NCBI RefSeq assembly: GCF_003432065.1
Contig: NZ_QWDE01000001.1
Coordinates: 1,178,001-1,242,000 of the forward strand
From: Mucilaginibacter terrenus
Lineage (GTDB): Bacteria; Bacteroidota; Bacteroidia; Sphingobacteriales; Sphingobacteriaceae
DNA: 64,000 nucleotides
Direction: 5' to 3'
Position numbers and translations under genes: made by a program. Every line of letters starts with the position of its first letter. Position 1 is the first letter of the stretch. The notes beneath the pieces were generated by a model. The model had not been told where the DNA came from. It worked only from the letters and a program-made list of their open reading frames with translations, and did no database searches. This document shows, in pieces, positions 27,100 to 36,943 of this stretch.

Positions 27100-27777
27100 T
27101 TACCAGCCCATTAACGCCATTGCAGCGGTAAACTCTGGCTGGAGCGGCGCTTCTATCGTAATGGCTGTTCCGCTTGCAGGATGTGTGAAGTTTAACTCCT
27201 TTGCATGCAGCAGCATGGTCTCCATATCCCAGCGCTCCTTAAACAACTTGTTTTGCTTATTACATCCATGCGTACGGTCACCAATTATGGGGTGAAAGAT
27301 ATGCGCAAAGTGCTTTCTTAACTGGTGCATACGGCCGGTTTGCGGCTCGGCTTCAATAAGCGAATACCGGGAAGTGGTATGCTTGCCAAGCGGCACATCA
27401 ATTTCGGCACGCTTTAGGGTTTTATAACGTGTGAGCGCATCCTGCAAAGTACCATTCTCTTTTCGCAAGGGATAGTCAATCTCACCTTCGTCAGGTGTAA
27501 ACCCGCGCAGTACTGCCAGATACTTTTTATGCAACCTGTTCTCCATAAAAGCCTGTTGCATAGCAATCTCTGTTGCCTTATCTAAAGCAAAAAGCAATAC
27601 ACCACCTGTTTTCCGGTCAATACGATGAGCGGGGTACACCTTCTGCCCTATTTGGTCGCGCAGAATTTGTATGGCAAATTCGGTAGCATCAGCTGCTATA
27701 GATGAACGATGCACCAGCAAGCCATGCGGCTTATTTATAGCAATAAGATGCTCGTCCTGGTAAAGAATATCCAACAT
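27100..27777 (-). CDS. truC: tRNA pseudouridine synthase C
   Basis: A 225-residue RluA/TruC-family pseudouridine synthase. It starts directly at the catalytic domain (MLDILYQDEHLIAINKPHGLLVHRS). The catalytic Asp is D54 in YPAHRIDRKTGGVLLF. RTHGCNKQNKLF and the ML-LHAKEL segment are typical of TruC, which modifies U65 in some tRNAs. No S4 domain is present. Its start codon overlaps the stop of the upstream MBL gene (TGATG), implying coupled translation. Confidence 0.9.
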   Translation of the reverse strand: MLDILYQDEHLIAINKPHGLLVHRSSIAADATEFAIQILRDQIGQKVYPAHRIDRKTGGVLLFALDKATEIAMQQAFMENRLHKKYLAVLRGFTPDEGEIDYPLRKENGTLQDALTRYKTLKRAEIDVPLGKHTTSRYSLIEAEPQTGRMHQLRKHFAHIFHPIIGDRTHGCNKQNKLFKERWDMETMLLHAKELNFTHPASGTAITIEAPLQPEFTAAMALMGW

Positions 27778-28604
27778 CAGCTTAAAGCAAATTGAAACTG
27801 ACCGGTTACCTGGTTGATGTCCAGATGTGTGGCGGCACCTGTAGGATCAATGCAAAAAACTTCACTTTCCACATTTCTTGATGCAACACTTACATGGGTG
27901 TTGCCGGCGTGAGCCGAAAATAGCTTTAATGCGAGTTCCGGGTCGTTATTGTCCTTGGAGAGGTGTGCTAATAACACATGGCTCATGTAATGCGGCCGAT
28001 GATCTATAAAAAGCTGCAAAGCCTGGCTATTGCTAAGGTGACCTTTGCCACCTCTGATCCGCCTTTTCAGGAAATATGGATACCTGCCCTGGTCTAGCAA
28101 CTGCTCATCGTAATTTGCTTCCAGGAAAGCTGCATGGCATTGCGAAAAGTGGCGGATGAGGTGTTCGCACGGTGCACCTATATCTGTAAATACACCAATG
28201 CGGGTATCGCCACTAGTGATCATAAAGCTGTGCGCGTCAATGGCATCATGGTGTTTTGGGAAGGCAGTTATTTCCAGATCGCCAATTTTAACAGGCGAAT
28301 AAGCGTTAAGATGAATGCACAACCCTTGTGGTATCAACCCGCAGTATGCAGATGTAGCCTCAGTAACATAAACCGGAAGATTGTACTTTTTAGACAGCAC
28401 TTCTAACCCACGGATATGGTCTGAGTGTTCATGCGAAACAAATATAGCCCTAACCTTTTGCATTGACAGGCCCAGCCTCAGCATCCGTTTCTCTGTTTCC
28501 CGGCAGGATATACCTGCATCAACCAACACGGCTTCGCGCTCGTTACCAACGTAATAGCAATTGCCGTTACTCCCTGAATTCAATGACGCAATATACACCG
28601 GCAT
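27777..28604 (-). CDS. MBL-fold metallohydrolase (YycJ/WalJ-like)
   Basis: A 275-residue metallo-beta-lactamase-fold protein with the metal motif VSHEHSDHIRGL, FTDIGAPCEHL, and a third ligand histidine region PKHHDAIDAHSF. The start SLNSGSNGNCYYVG resembles the YycJ group, which are exonuclease-like cytosolic hydrolases. The substrate is not known. The long frame starts with TTG at 28613; ATG at 28604 gives MPVYIASLNSGSNGN. It is the first gene of the minus-strand operon with truC. Confidence 0.85.
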   Translation of the reverse strand: MPVYIASLNSGSNGNCYYVGNEREAVLVDAGISCRETEKRMLRLGLSMQKVRAIFVSHEHSDHIRGLEVLSKKYNLPVYVTEATSAYCGLIPQGLCIHLNAYSPVKIGDLEITAFPKHHDAIDAHSFMITSGDTRIGVFTDIGAPCEHLIRHFSQCHAAFLEANYDEQLLDQGRYPYFLKRRIRGGKGHLSNSQALQLFIDHRPHYMSHVLLAHLSKDNNDPELALKLFSAHAGNTHVSVASRNVESEVFCIDPTGAATHLDINQVTGQFQFALS

Positions 28605-28742
28605 AGGCTGCAATTTAGTAATATTTTTAGCAATTGCAGAAGCAGTGCTTGCAAGTATTATTCTACTGAATTAAGTGACTAAACATCCTGTAAAAAGGGT
28701 ATTTTTATCTCACGATCTGGGCGTTAGATTGTCACCCAACCG

Positions 28743-31700
28743 ATGAAAATTCATTTAGCCAGGCTTTATATATTTTTGACGAGCTACCTGTTAAGTGCCG
28801 GCGTGTTCGCCCAAGCTCCATCCATTGCCTATAAAACACCCCAAAGCTACATTGTTAATAGCCCTGTGCCTCCTCTTGCCCCAACCAATACAGGAGGCGC
28901 AATAAACGGATCTGAATATGGTGCCGCGGCTACATTTACTGGTAATGGCCAGTACGGATCCGCTGACGGGCCGCCTGCCACGGCGTCGTTCAGGATACCG
29001 AGTTTCATGATCAACGATGGAACTGACAATTTTTACCTTACCGATTTTGGCAGCCATGTTATACGACAGATAGCACCTGATGGTGCGGTGTCAACGTTTG
29101 CAGGAAGTGGTTCGGTTGGTAGAAATAATGGCAACGGAAGGTTGGCAGAATTTTATGCGCCATCCGGCATTGTACGTGATGCATCTGGTAATTTCTATGT
29201 TAGCGAATCCATTGGAGCAACTATACGAAAGATAAGTCCATCCGGTGACGTGACCTTGTTTGCGGGAAGCGGCCTGATGGGTAATACAAATGGCACAGGT
29301 GCATTAGCCAGTTTTAGGGACCCGAATGGATTAGCTATAGACGTCGCGGGTAACATCTATGTTGCAGATACAGGGAATCACCTGATCCGTAAAATAACAC
29401 CAGCGGGAGAGGTAAGCACATTTTCAGGGAACGGGATAAACGCGGCAAGTGATGGCACAGGAACTAATGTAAGTTTTGGGGACCCTTATGCCTTAGCTTG
29501 CGACCGCTATGGTAACGTATTTGTATGTGATCTGTATAATAATTCTATCCGGAAAATTGATCCTTCGGGTACAGTGATTACACTCGCCGGAACGGGCAGT
29601 TCGCAATCAATTGACGGCAAAGGAAAAATGGCAGGATTCGCGAACTTGGGGCCTATTGTATTGGACGATAACGACGACATGTACGTTAGCGATGGCAGCT
29701 TACTACGCAAAGTATCACCTGACGGAACTGTAACCACGGTGACCGGAAGCAGTATAGCAGGTTACGTTGATGGAAGTGTATCTACAGCGCGGTTTGACGG
29801 TTTGGCCGGGTTGGCGTTTGCCAGGGACAGAACGCTGTATGCAGCCGAGATATCAAATCATGTCGTACGAAAGATCCTGCTTTCTGGCTACTCAGTTGAC
29901 ATGCCATTACCTGCCGGGTTAGTATTGAACCGTGTTACCGGGGTAATTACAGGAACACCAGCTGCGGCGTCGCCCAGCGCAGATTACAAGATTACAGCTA
30001 TAAACAAAGATGGAGCAAGCACCACAACATTAAGTATAGAAGTAAAAGATGTAAACGTACCGCCACCCACACAAGCTCCCAAGATAAGTTATCCAACACC
30101 CAAAATATATGTTGTTAATTCAGCAATTCCGCCTTTACAGCCTACCAACTCTGGTGGTGCCGTGCAGCCCAAAGGATACAGCATTGACAAACCCTTACCT
30201 GCCGGCTTAATTCTTGACCAAAATACCGGTGTTATCAGCGGCACTCCCACTACCATTTCGCCGGCAACTATATACACGGTAACTGCCGTTAATGCTCTCG
30301 GGCCAAGCCAGGCAACAATAAACATTAAAGTTTCCGGCGAAATAGTTAAGGCACCTCCAGCACCTGTAATTAATTACAACACGCCGCAAACCCTTATCTT
30401 AAATGCTGCCGTAACAATAACTCCATCAAACACCGGTGGAGTAGTTGCAAGATACTCTTACGGATTAATTAATAATTATGCAGGCACCGGGCAAGCCGGG
30501 CGTACTGATGGCCCTAAAGCTTCCGCCCAATTCGATTCGCCATTTAAAGTAACCATTGATGCAAACAGTAACGTATATACTACCGACCGCAACAACTATT
30601 CGGTGAGGAAAATATCTCCAAATGGCATTGTAAGTACCGTTGTGGGCCCGGGAATAAATGCCTTCCTTACAGGTTTGTCGGGCATTGTTACCGACATGCA
30701 GGGAGTTGTTTATATAACAGATCAATACTCTGTTAAAAGAATAGACCAGAGCGGCAACGTAACTACCCTTGCAGGTGGGGCTACAGGCGGCTACGTTGAT
30801 GACTCGGGTGGTAAAGCGCGGTTTGATGGACTCGCTGACCTCGCCGTAGACGAAAACAACAATTTATATGTAGCCGATCTTAACAATGCTTGTATCAGAA
30901 AAATAACGCCACAGGGCGTTGTTACCACTCTTGCCGGAAGCCGCTTGAAGGGCAATGTTGATGGGCAAGGCGCTGCCGCCAGGTTCAATGCGCCACAAGG
31001 ATTGTTGTACAAGAATGGCACCCTTTATGTTGCTGATTACGTTACAATACGTCAAATAACAACGGACGGCAAGGTGACTACGATAGCAGGTAATGGCAGT
31101 AGCGGTGTAATTAATGGTCCGGCAATGTCGGCAAGTTTTGGTAATGCGGTAAGCGTTGGCATGAACGAATGGGGTGATCTTTATATTCTTGACATAGGCA
31201 ACAATGTGCTAAATGAGGGGAATGCTATTTTAAGGCGAATAGATAAGGATAACGTTGTATCTACGGTGCGAATAGTAGACGCAGGTGGCAGCGAGATTTA
31301 CCTCTCCGGTCCAAATTCTATAACTTTCGGTAATGATGGATTGATCTACATGCCTACATCTGATAACGTAATTCAAACGATTTCTTTTGACAGGTACACT
31401 ATAGATAGGCAGCTGCCTGCGGGACTGAGCTTTGATAAAGTTACCGGAGTGATATCCGGCAAGCCGACGGTGCTTAGCCCATCTACCGATTATCACATAA
31501 CAGCGTACAACTCGGGAGGAAGCTCAACCACTACGCTTACGCTTAAAGTAGTGTTAAGCGAGGTGAAGCAACCGTCGGTGATAACCTTTCCTGATCCACC
31601 TGTACCGATCAGTTGGGACAAGAACTTCAACTACAACCCTACAATAACAAGCAATCAACAAGAAAGCCCATTGGTGTTAAAAAGCAGCAACGAAAACATT

Positions 31701-32621
31701 GTTACTATCAATGCAGATAACACGTTACACATTGTGGGTGTTGGGGAAGCCACTATTACTGCAACACAGGATGGCAGCGATAATTATTTGCCTGCACAAC
31801 CGGTATCCAGGCAAATAGTGGTTGCAAAGGCAGATCCAATGCTGTCTGTTGCCGATGCAACAGGTAAAACAATATGCAGTGAAGATTTCACTTTATCGGT
31901 AACAACGCTTAATAGCCAAGCTCCTGTAATTTACAGCAGTAGCAATCCTGCGGTGGCAACCATCTCTTCAGCCGGGTTAATACATATCCTTTCTGAGGGC
32001 AGTACCACGTTAAGTGCCTACCAGGATGCCTCACTTTTATATGTTGCAGCACCGGTAATCGAGAAGCAGCTTGTTGTAGGTACCGGCACGAAACTGCCCG
32101 GACCAAGCGCAACTTTACAGGTACCCAAAAAGATATATGACGGGCAGGACGCCATTTTTACGGTTACAGTTGCAGGCGAAGTAAGCAGTTATAACTGGAT
32201 GGTGAACGGAGTATCTCTAAGCAGCAATACGCCTTCATTTACCATCAATACGCTCACTAATGGCGACCTCGTAAGCTGTGTTGTAACATTCACCGACAGA
32301 TGTATTATGCCATCCACGGCAGGGCCGCTAACTATAACTGTCTTGCCTACTCCTACCGCAATAGTTCCGCCTAATACTTTTACACCCAACGGAGATGGCA
32401 TAAACGATGTGTGGCGCATTCCGGCACTTGTTTCCTACCCAAAGTGTTTGGTTAGCATATTCAACAGAAATGGAAAACAGATAACTACATCAACAGGGTA
32501 TAACAAACCATGGGATGGAACATCAAACGGAAAGCCCCTGCCAACAGGCGTATACTACTACGTTATTGACACAAGAGACGGACAGCCGGTGATAAGTGGG
32601 AGTGTCACCATCTTGAAATAA
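28743..32621 (+). CDS. Very large secreted protein: NHL propellers, Ig-like domains and T9SS type B C-terminal domain
   Basis: A 1292-residue exported protein. After a signal peptide (to about GVFAQA) come NHL-repeat propeller blades (about 55-380, with units like GNIYVADTGNHLIRKITPAGEVSTFSG). Putative-Ig (He_PIG) domains follow (LPAGLVLNRVTGVITGTP, LPAGLILDQNTGVISGTP). A second NHL propeller covers about 545-880, another He_PIG domain follows, two bacterial Ig-like units lie at about 940-1115, then a PKD-like segment. The C-terminal gliding-type domain (NTFTPNGDGINDVW...GKPLPTGVYYYVI) is the signal for type IX secretion, type B. Likely cell-surface or released, binding glycan or protein; no catalytic domain is seen. 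It is transcribed alone. Confidence 0.88.
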   Translation: MKIHLARLYIFLTSYLLSAGVFAQAPSIAYKTPQSYIVNSPVPPLAPTNTGGAINGSEYGAAATFTGNGQYGSADGPPATASFRIPSFMINDGTDNFYLTDFGSHVIRQIAPDGAVSTFAGSGSVGRNNGNGRLAEFYAPSGIVRDASGNFYVSESIGATIRKISPSGDVTLFAGSGLMGNTNGTGALASFRDPNGLAIDVAGNIYVADTGNHLIRKITPAGEVSTFSGNGINAASDGTGTNVSFGDPYALACDRYGNVFVCDLYNNSIRKIDPSGTVITLAGTGSSQSIDGKGKMAGFANLGPIVLDDNDDMYVSDGSLLRKVSPDGTVTTVTGSSIAGYVDGSVSTARFDGLAGLAFARDRTLYAAEISNHVVRKILLSGYSVDMPLPAGLVLNRVTGVITGTPAAASPSADYKITAINKDGASTTTLSIEVKDVNVPPPTQAPKISYPTPKIYVVNSAIPPLQPTNSGGAVQPKGYSIDKPLPAGLILDQNTGVISGTPTTISPATIYTVTAVNALGPSQATINIKVSGEIVKAPPAPVINYNTPQTLILNAAVTITPSNTGGVVARYSYGLINNYAGTGQAGRTDGPKASAQFDSPFKVTIDANSNVYTTDRNNYSVRKISPNGIVSTVVGPGINAFLTGLSGIVTDMQGVVYITDQYSVKRIDQSGNVTTLAGGATGGYVDDSGGKARFDGLADLAVDENNNLYVADLNNACIRKITPQGVVTTLAGSRLKGNVDGQGAAARFNAPQGLLYKNGTLYVADYVTIRQITTDGKVTTIAGNGSSGVINGPAMSASFGNAVSVGMNEWGDLYILDIGNNVLNEGNAILRRIDKDNVVSTVRIVDAGGSEIYLSGPNSITFGNDGLIYMPTSDNVIQTISFDRYTIDRQLPAGLSFDKVTGVISGKPTVLSPSTDYHITAYNSGGSSTTTLTLKVVLSEVKQPSVITFPDPPVPISWDKNFNYNPTITSNQQESPLVLKSSNENIVTINADNTLHIVGVGEATITATQDGSDNYLPAQPVSRQIVVAKADPMLSVADATGKTICSEDFTLSVTTLNSQAPVIYSSSNPAVATISSAGLIHILSEGSTTLSAYQDASLLYVAAPVIEKQLVVGTGTKLPGPSATLQVPKKIYDGQDAIFTVTVAGEVSSYNWMVNGVSLSSNTPSFTINTLTNGDLVSCVVTFTDRCIMPSTAGPLTITVLPTPTAIVPPNTFTPNGDGINDVWRIPALVSYPKCLVSIFNRNGKQITTSTGYNKPWDGTSNGKPLPTGVYYYVIDTRDGQPVISGSVTILK

Positions 32622-32641
32622 AAGCTAAGATATTCGTAAAG

Positions 32642-32675
32642 CAACAAAGGCCCGGTTTTTTTCCGGCCTTTGTTG
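32642..32675. terminator. Terminator between convergent genes
   Basis: CAACAAAGGCC pairs with GGCCTTTGTTG, extended by a bulged CGG/CCG, with a T7 loop. It lies between stops at 32621 (plus) and 32693 (minus). Confidence 0.85.
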
Positions 32676-32692
32676 TTTAATATGAGCAGATG

Positions 32693-35092
32693 TTATTTTC
32701 CTGCCTGCATCGGGCTTACACCTGTAGATTGACCTCTAACCGGTGCGCCATTTGCCATTTTTTGCTTAAACAGCTGGAACTTTGTTGGCTCCGGCAATTT
32801 ACCCCAATAGTTGTTACTTTCGTCAATGTCTGCTGTCTCACGCATTGGGTCCAGCTTAATTGAGGTTACTTCTTTGTCCTGTATATAGAACTTGGTAACG
32901 GTCTTCTCGTTTAAACGCCAAACCTGTGCAGGCATACGGTCTATCATTTTGGTACCATCCTTAAAGGTGAACTCAACTATGATCGGCATTACCAAACCAC
33001 CTTTATTGGTGAAAGTTAATTCGTAAAACCACTTGCTGCCATATTTAGCTTTGTCTTCCGCAGTCATCGGCTCGGTAGCAAACGTTGAAGGAGTTTGCGC
33101 TTTTACAAGTGAGTTAAACTTAGCTGTGTCTACTGATGCCATTCCCCTGTCGTATTTCCAATAGAAATCATGAGTCGCGGTATCAATATCAGTTTGGAAT
33201 TTAATGGTTTTGTCCTCGCGGTTACGCACCTTGGAAATGTCCTCGAATGAATTCACAGCAGGAGCTGCAACTCTAGGGGCCATGCGGTTGCCACCACCTT
33301 GTGCTTTGTATTCATCCTTCAGATCACCTCTGGCAACCTTAACTGAGTCAAGAGAAATGTCTACAGGATCAGTTCCGTAGAACCAGCCTCTCCAGAACCA
33401 ATCCAGATCCTCGCCGCTGGCATCTTCCATTGTGCGGAACAAATCTGCAGGTGTAGGGTGTTTAAACTCCCAGCGTTTAGCATATTCCCTGAAAGCATGA
33501 TCAAATAACTTACGGCCCATTATACTTTCGCGCAAGATATTTAGCGCGGTGGCAGGCTTGCTGTATGCATTCGGACCAAAACGAACAATGTTCTCAGAGT
33601 TGGTCATCACCGGCTCCAATTCGTTCTTGTTCAGCTTCATGTAATCAACAATGGTGTACGCAGCACCCTTTTTGCTTGGGAACTTGTTGTCCCAAAGCTC
33701 TTCTGTAAGGTATTCAACAAAAGAGTTCAAGCCCTCGTCCATCCATGTCCATTGGCGCTCGTCGCTGTTGATGATCATCGGGAAGAAGTTGTGACCAACC
33801 TCGTGGATGATAACACCTATCATACCGTTCTTAGTGGCTTCGCTATAAGTTCCGTCTTTTTCTGTGCGACCATAGTTGAAGCAGATCATCGGGTACTCCA
33901 TACCGTTTGATGCCTCAACAGACTGTGCTACCGGGTAAGGGTAGTTGATGCTGAATTTAGAGTAGCTTTTAATAGTATGCGCAACCAGCCTTGTAGAATA
34001 TTTGCTGTACAGGTTGTAAGCTTCTTTTCCGTAGTAGCTCATGCACATTACGTTCTTTCCGGCTACATTCTGGTTCATGCCGTCCCAAACGAACTTACGT
34101 GATGATCCCCATGCAAAGTCGCGCACGTTGTTCGCCTGGAATACCCAGGTTTTCTTAGCTGTAGATGGCGCTTTCTCTGCCTTCTTTGCGTCGGCAAGTG
34201 TAACAATCTCTACAGGGACGGTTGATGTTTTTGCTTTGTTGTAACGGGCCAGTTTATCCGCGCTTAGTACCGCGCTGTAGTTAACGCACTCGCCGGTAGC
34301 ACCAATTACGTGATCGGCAGGTACGGTAAGTTGCACACGGAAGTTACCAAAGGTAAGTGCAAACTCGCCACGGCCAGTGAACTGGTGGTTTTGCCAGCCC
34401 TGGAAATCGCTGTATACGCAAAGGCGCGGGTACCACTGTGTCATGGTGAACAGGTAGTTGCCGTCCTCAGGAAAGTATTCGTAACCACCACGACCGCCAA
34501 CCGTCATACGGTCGGTTATTTTATAAGTCCAGTCGATATTAAAGATAAACTGCGCGCCCGGCTTCAATGGCGTAGGCAGGTCTATACGCATCATTGTTTT
34601 GTTGATGGTGTAGCTTAACTTTTTGCCTGTAGCGTCGGTTAATTTGGTAATCATGTCACCCAATCCATTATCAGCAGTACCGTTACGGCCCTCTACCCGG
34701 TCAATGTTCTGGATGGTAGAAGTCCTTGGCATGCCAGAGCTGCTCTGGTAATTAGAATTGTTTAAAGTGCTGTGCTCGTTCTCGTCCAACTGAAGCCAGA
34801 TATAATCCAAATGATCCGGCGAGTTGTTAAAGTAGGTAATAGTTTCGCTACCTTTTAACTGCAGGTTCTTTTCGTCAAGCTCGGCCTTAATGTTGTAGTC
34901 GGCGCGCTGCTGCCAGTACTTAACCCCGGGGGCGCCGCTGGCAGTACGCTGCTCATTTGAGGTTGGCAAGATAGTGCCCAACTGCTCAAATTTGTTACCG
35001 TGGTTGCTGCCGGGGTTGTTCTGGATGTCTTGCGCCCAGACCGCTCCGGAAGTAGCTGCGGTAAATAATAGTGCGGTAAATATTCGCTTCAT
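32693..35092 (-). CDS. M1-family (gluzincin) metallopeptidase, secreted
   Basis: A 799-residue protein with a signal peptide MKRIFTALLFTAATSGAVWA. An aminopeptidase-N-like beta domain follows (ADYNIKAELDEKNLQLKGSETITYFNNSPD). The zinc site HEVGHNFF and, 18 residues on, the glutamate ligand in WTWMDEGLNSF make HExxH-x18-E complete. GMEYPMICF is the substrate-strand equivalent of the GAMEN loop. It would act as a periplasmic or surface peptidase. It is the second gene of a two-gene unit with the HupE-like membrane protein upstream (24-bp gap). Confidence 0.93.
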   Translation of the reverse strand: MKRIFTALLFTAATSGAVWAQDIQNNPGSNHGNKFEQLGTILPTSNEQRTASGAPGVKYWQQRADYNIKAELDEKNLQLKGSETITYFNNSPDHLDYIWLQLDENEHSTLNNSNYQSSSGMPRTSTIQNIDRVEGRNGTADNGLGDMITKLTDATGKKLSYTINKTMMRIDLPTPLKPGAQFIFNIDWTYKITDRMTVGGRGGYEYFPEDGNYLFTMTQWYPRLCVYSDFQGWQNHQFTGRGEFALTFGNFRVQLTVPADHVIGATGECVNYSAVLSADKLARYNKAKTSTVPVEIVTLADAKKAEKAPSTAKKTWVFQANNVRDFAWGSSRKFVWDGMNQNVAGKNVMCMSYYGKEAYNLYSKYSTRLVAHTIKSYSKFSINYPYPVAQSVEASNGMEYPMICFNYGRTEKDGTYSEATKNGMIGVIIHEVGHNFFPMIINSDERQWTWMDEGLNSFVEYLTEELWDNKFPSKKGAAYTIVDYMKLNKNELEPVMTNSENIVRFGPNAYSKPATALNILRESIMGRKLFDHAFREYAKRWEFKHPTPADLFRTMEDASGEDLDWFWRGWFYGTDPVDISLDSVKVARGDLKDEYKAQGGGNRMAPRVAAPAVNSFEDISKVRNREDKTIKFQTDIDTATHDFYWKYDRGMASVDTAKFNSLVKAQTPSTFATEPMTAEDKAKYGSKWFYELTFTNKGGLVMPIIVEFTFKDGTKMIDRMPAQVWRLNEKTVTKFYIQDKEVTSIKLDPMRETADIDESNNYWGKLPEPTKFQLFKQKMANGAPVRGQSTGVSPMQAGK

Positions 35093-35116
35093 ATTGCTTT
35101 TTGGTGTTTGTGTTGT

Positions 35117-35698
35117 TCAGTTTATTGGAAGCCGTTCTACAGCCATTTTAACGGCGAGTGCAAATACTCCCGAAGATAAAAAAAATATCCAGTCGCGCCT
35201 CGGCACTTTAAGCATATTGATGAATAGCTGTGACAGTAAAAGTATTACAGCTACTACTACAATCTGGCCTGCCTCCAGCCCTATGTTAAAGCCAAATAGC
35301 CCCATCCCTACAGATTGATCCTGTGCCAGCATGATGCGGATGGAATTGGCAAAACCCATCCCGTGTATAAGCCCAAAGCCCAGCGCCAGGTAGTAGTTTA
35401 TACGGGCGCTCCTGCCCTGTTTGTCTAATTGAAAGATGTTGTTCAGCGCGGTAATAAAGATGGTGCACGGTATCAAAAACTCTACCCACTTGCTGCTGAA
35501 ACGGATAACATCTAAAACGCTTAGCGCCAGCGTAAGGCTGTGCCCGATAGTGAAAGCAGTTACGAGTATCAGTACCTGCTTAATATCTTTAAAGGTAAAT
35601 ACAGCCGCAAGGGCAAGGATGAACAACTGGTGATCGAGCGCGTCCAGACTGATTATATGCTGCCACCCTAACGAGAAATAAAAAACCAGATCAGACAT
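35117..35698 (-). CDS. HupE/UreJ-family membrane protein
   Basis: A 193-residue integral membrane protein with about six helices. The N-terminal GWQHIISLDALDHQLFILAL and the HGMGFANS helix match HupE/UreJ proteins, some of which carry nickel or cobalt. The His/Asp pattern (H-x5-D-x2-DH) is retained. No hydrogenase or urease gene is in this window, so a metal-uptake role is uncertain; in Bacteroidota this type often sits beside an M1 peptidase and a DUF6702 gene, as here. The frame opens with GTG at 35701; ATG at 35698 is preferred. Confidence 0.8.
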   Translation of the reverse strand: MSDLVFYFSLGWQHIISLDALDHQLFILALAAVFTFKDIKQVLILVTAFTIGHSLTLALSVLDVIRFSSKWVEFLIPCTIFITALNNIFQLDKQGRSARINYYLALGFGLIHGMGFANSIRIMLAQDQSVGMGLFGFNIGLEAGQIVVVAVILLLSQLFINMLKVPRRDWIFFLSSGVFALAVKMAVERLPIN

Positions 35699-35731
35699 CA
35701 CAATAATCAGGGGTTGAAAGCGTAAATTTAG

Positions 35732-35757
35732 CAGGTTTTAATAATTAATAAAACCTG
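35732..35757. promoter_or_regulatory. Inverted repeat between the divergent hupE-like and DUF6702 genes
   Basis: CAGGTTTTA and TAAAACCTG are separated by 8 bases. The repeat ends 9 bp before the ATG at 35767 and lies 33 bp from the other start. A shared operator or an RNA hairpin are both possible. Confidence 0.45.
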
Positions 35758-35766
35758 AGCTTAAAT

Positions 35767-36291
35767 ATGACCGCTATTCTGTTTAAACCGCTACTATATT
35801 GTTACATTTTATTGAATTCGCTGTCGGCAGATAAACCTGCTGCAGTTGCATTTCACCCGCTGCACGTAAGCACAAGCGACATCAGCTATAATACTAAAGA
35901 CGGGCAAATGGAGGTGATCTGCACCATTTTTACTGACGATTTTGAAACCGTGCTGGAGAAGCAATTTAAAACGAAGGTTGACCTGAGCAAACCGGAGATG
36001 CATACTGCTATGGATGCTTTGGTGAAGGGATATATAGCATCTCACCTGCAGGTTAAAGCAGGCAATGCAAATGTGGGATTAAATTATATTGGTTTTGAGA
36101 TAAACCGGGAAGCTGTTAACGTGTACCTGGAATCACCTAAGATTTCTACTCCTAAGAAAATTGAGGCGGATGTTACCATCCTGCAAAGCCTCTATAACGA
36201 TCAGCTGAATATCGTGCACATGACAGTAGCCGGTACACGCAAAAGCGCCAGGTTAGATAACCCGGCGCGAAAGATTGCTCAAGAGTTTTAA
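35767..36291 (+). CDS. DUF6702 protein
   Basis: A 174-residue protein with an N-terminal hydrophobic segment (LFKPLLYCYILLNSLSA). A beta-rich domain follows: AFHPLHVSTSDISYNTKDGQMEVICTIFTDDFE is the family hallmark, and IGFEINREAVNVYLES follows. It is exported or membrane anchored. The function is unknown. It is divergent from the HupE-like/M1-peptidase pair, with which family members usually cluster. It converges with the cupin gene at 36299 with only 7 bp between stops. Confidence 0.75.
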   Translation: MTAILFKPLLYCYILLNSLSADKPAAVAFHPLHVSTSDISYNTKDGQMEVICTIFTDDFETVLEKQFKTKVDLSKPEMHTAMDALVKGYIASHLQVKAGNANVGLNYIGFEINREAVNVYLESPKISTPKKIEADVTILQSLYNDQLNIVHMTVAGTRKSARLDNPARKIAQEF

Positions 36292-36298
36292 ACCCTCA

Positions 36299-36652
36299 CT
36301 AAAGCAATATAAATAAGGAGCGGCGAGGCTTCGGCTCAATGTTGCTGCTACGGTGCCCCTTGCCGGTTGTGTCTTCCATCAGCAATATCTCTCCGGGCCG
36401 GAATGTTCTTTTCTCACCTAGGGACGTTTCAATCTCTACACCGCCATCCAGCAGTACCACGTATTGTTTTGCGGGGGCATTATGTAGATCGTTATAACCT
36501 GCAGGCACCTCTCTGAAAACAAGTTTGCTAACGCTCAATCCTTGTGAAAGAAACCCGATTGGCCCGGCGTCTGTCAAAGGGTAGCTAATCACACCAAAAC
36601 GGCTATCGCCATTTTCGTCTGCATAAACGCGGGTAACTTTAAATTCTTCCAT
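36299..36652 (-). CDS. Small cupin-fold protein
   Basis: A 117-residue single-domain protein. The second cupin motif is seen as YVVLLDGGVEIETSLGEKRTF followed by RPGEILLMEDTTGKGHRS. The first motif is weak (NAPAKQYVV instead of HxH), so metal ligands are incomplete. It is probably a cytoplasmic cupin of unknown substrate. It starts 3 bp after the GNAT gene and is the last gene of the mhq-type operon. Confidence 0.75.
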   Translation of the reverse strand: MEEFKVTRVYADENGDSRFGVISYPLTDAGPIGFLSQGLSVSKLVFREVPAGYNDLHNAPAKQYVVLLDGGVEIETSLGEKRTFRPGEILLMEDTTGKGHRSSNIEPKPRRSLFILL

Positions 36653-36655
36653 TGG

Positions 36656-36943
36656 TTAGGCTGCAAGTATCCTGTCCCACTCTGGGTGCTTTTGTAAGAA
36701 CGCCTGTACGTAGCTGCAAAGCGGCACCAACGTAAGATGATGCTGTTCTATATACTCGAACGCTTTAGCTACCAAAGCTTCCGCTACACCTTGCCCCTGC
36801 AGTTCCTTCGGGACTTCGGTATGTACCAGGTACATTTTATCGCCTTTCTGTTTATAATCTATAAACGAACGGTGCTCATTTACAAAAAGTTCAAAGTTGT
36901 GTAAAGCGGTATTATTAATGAGTTTGATGTCGTCGTAGTTCAT
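36656..36943 (-). CDS. Small GNAT-type N-acetyltransferase (YjdJ-like)
   Basis: A 95-residue minimal acetyltransferase-like domain with the acetyl-CoA loop VPKELQGQGVAEALVAKAFEYI and the strand-helix VPLCSYVQAFLQKHPEW. This belongs to the short YjdJ/COG2388 group, whose substrates are unknown. The start codon shares a base with the stop of the 22-codon ORF upstream (TAATG). Confidence 0.85.
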   Translation of the reverse strand: MNYDDIKLINNTALHNFELFVNEHRSFIDYKQKGDKMYLVHTEVPKELQGQGVAEALVAKAFEYIEQHHLTLVPLCSYVQAFLQKHPEWDRILAA

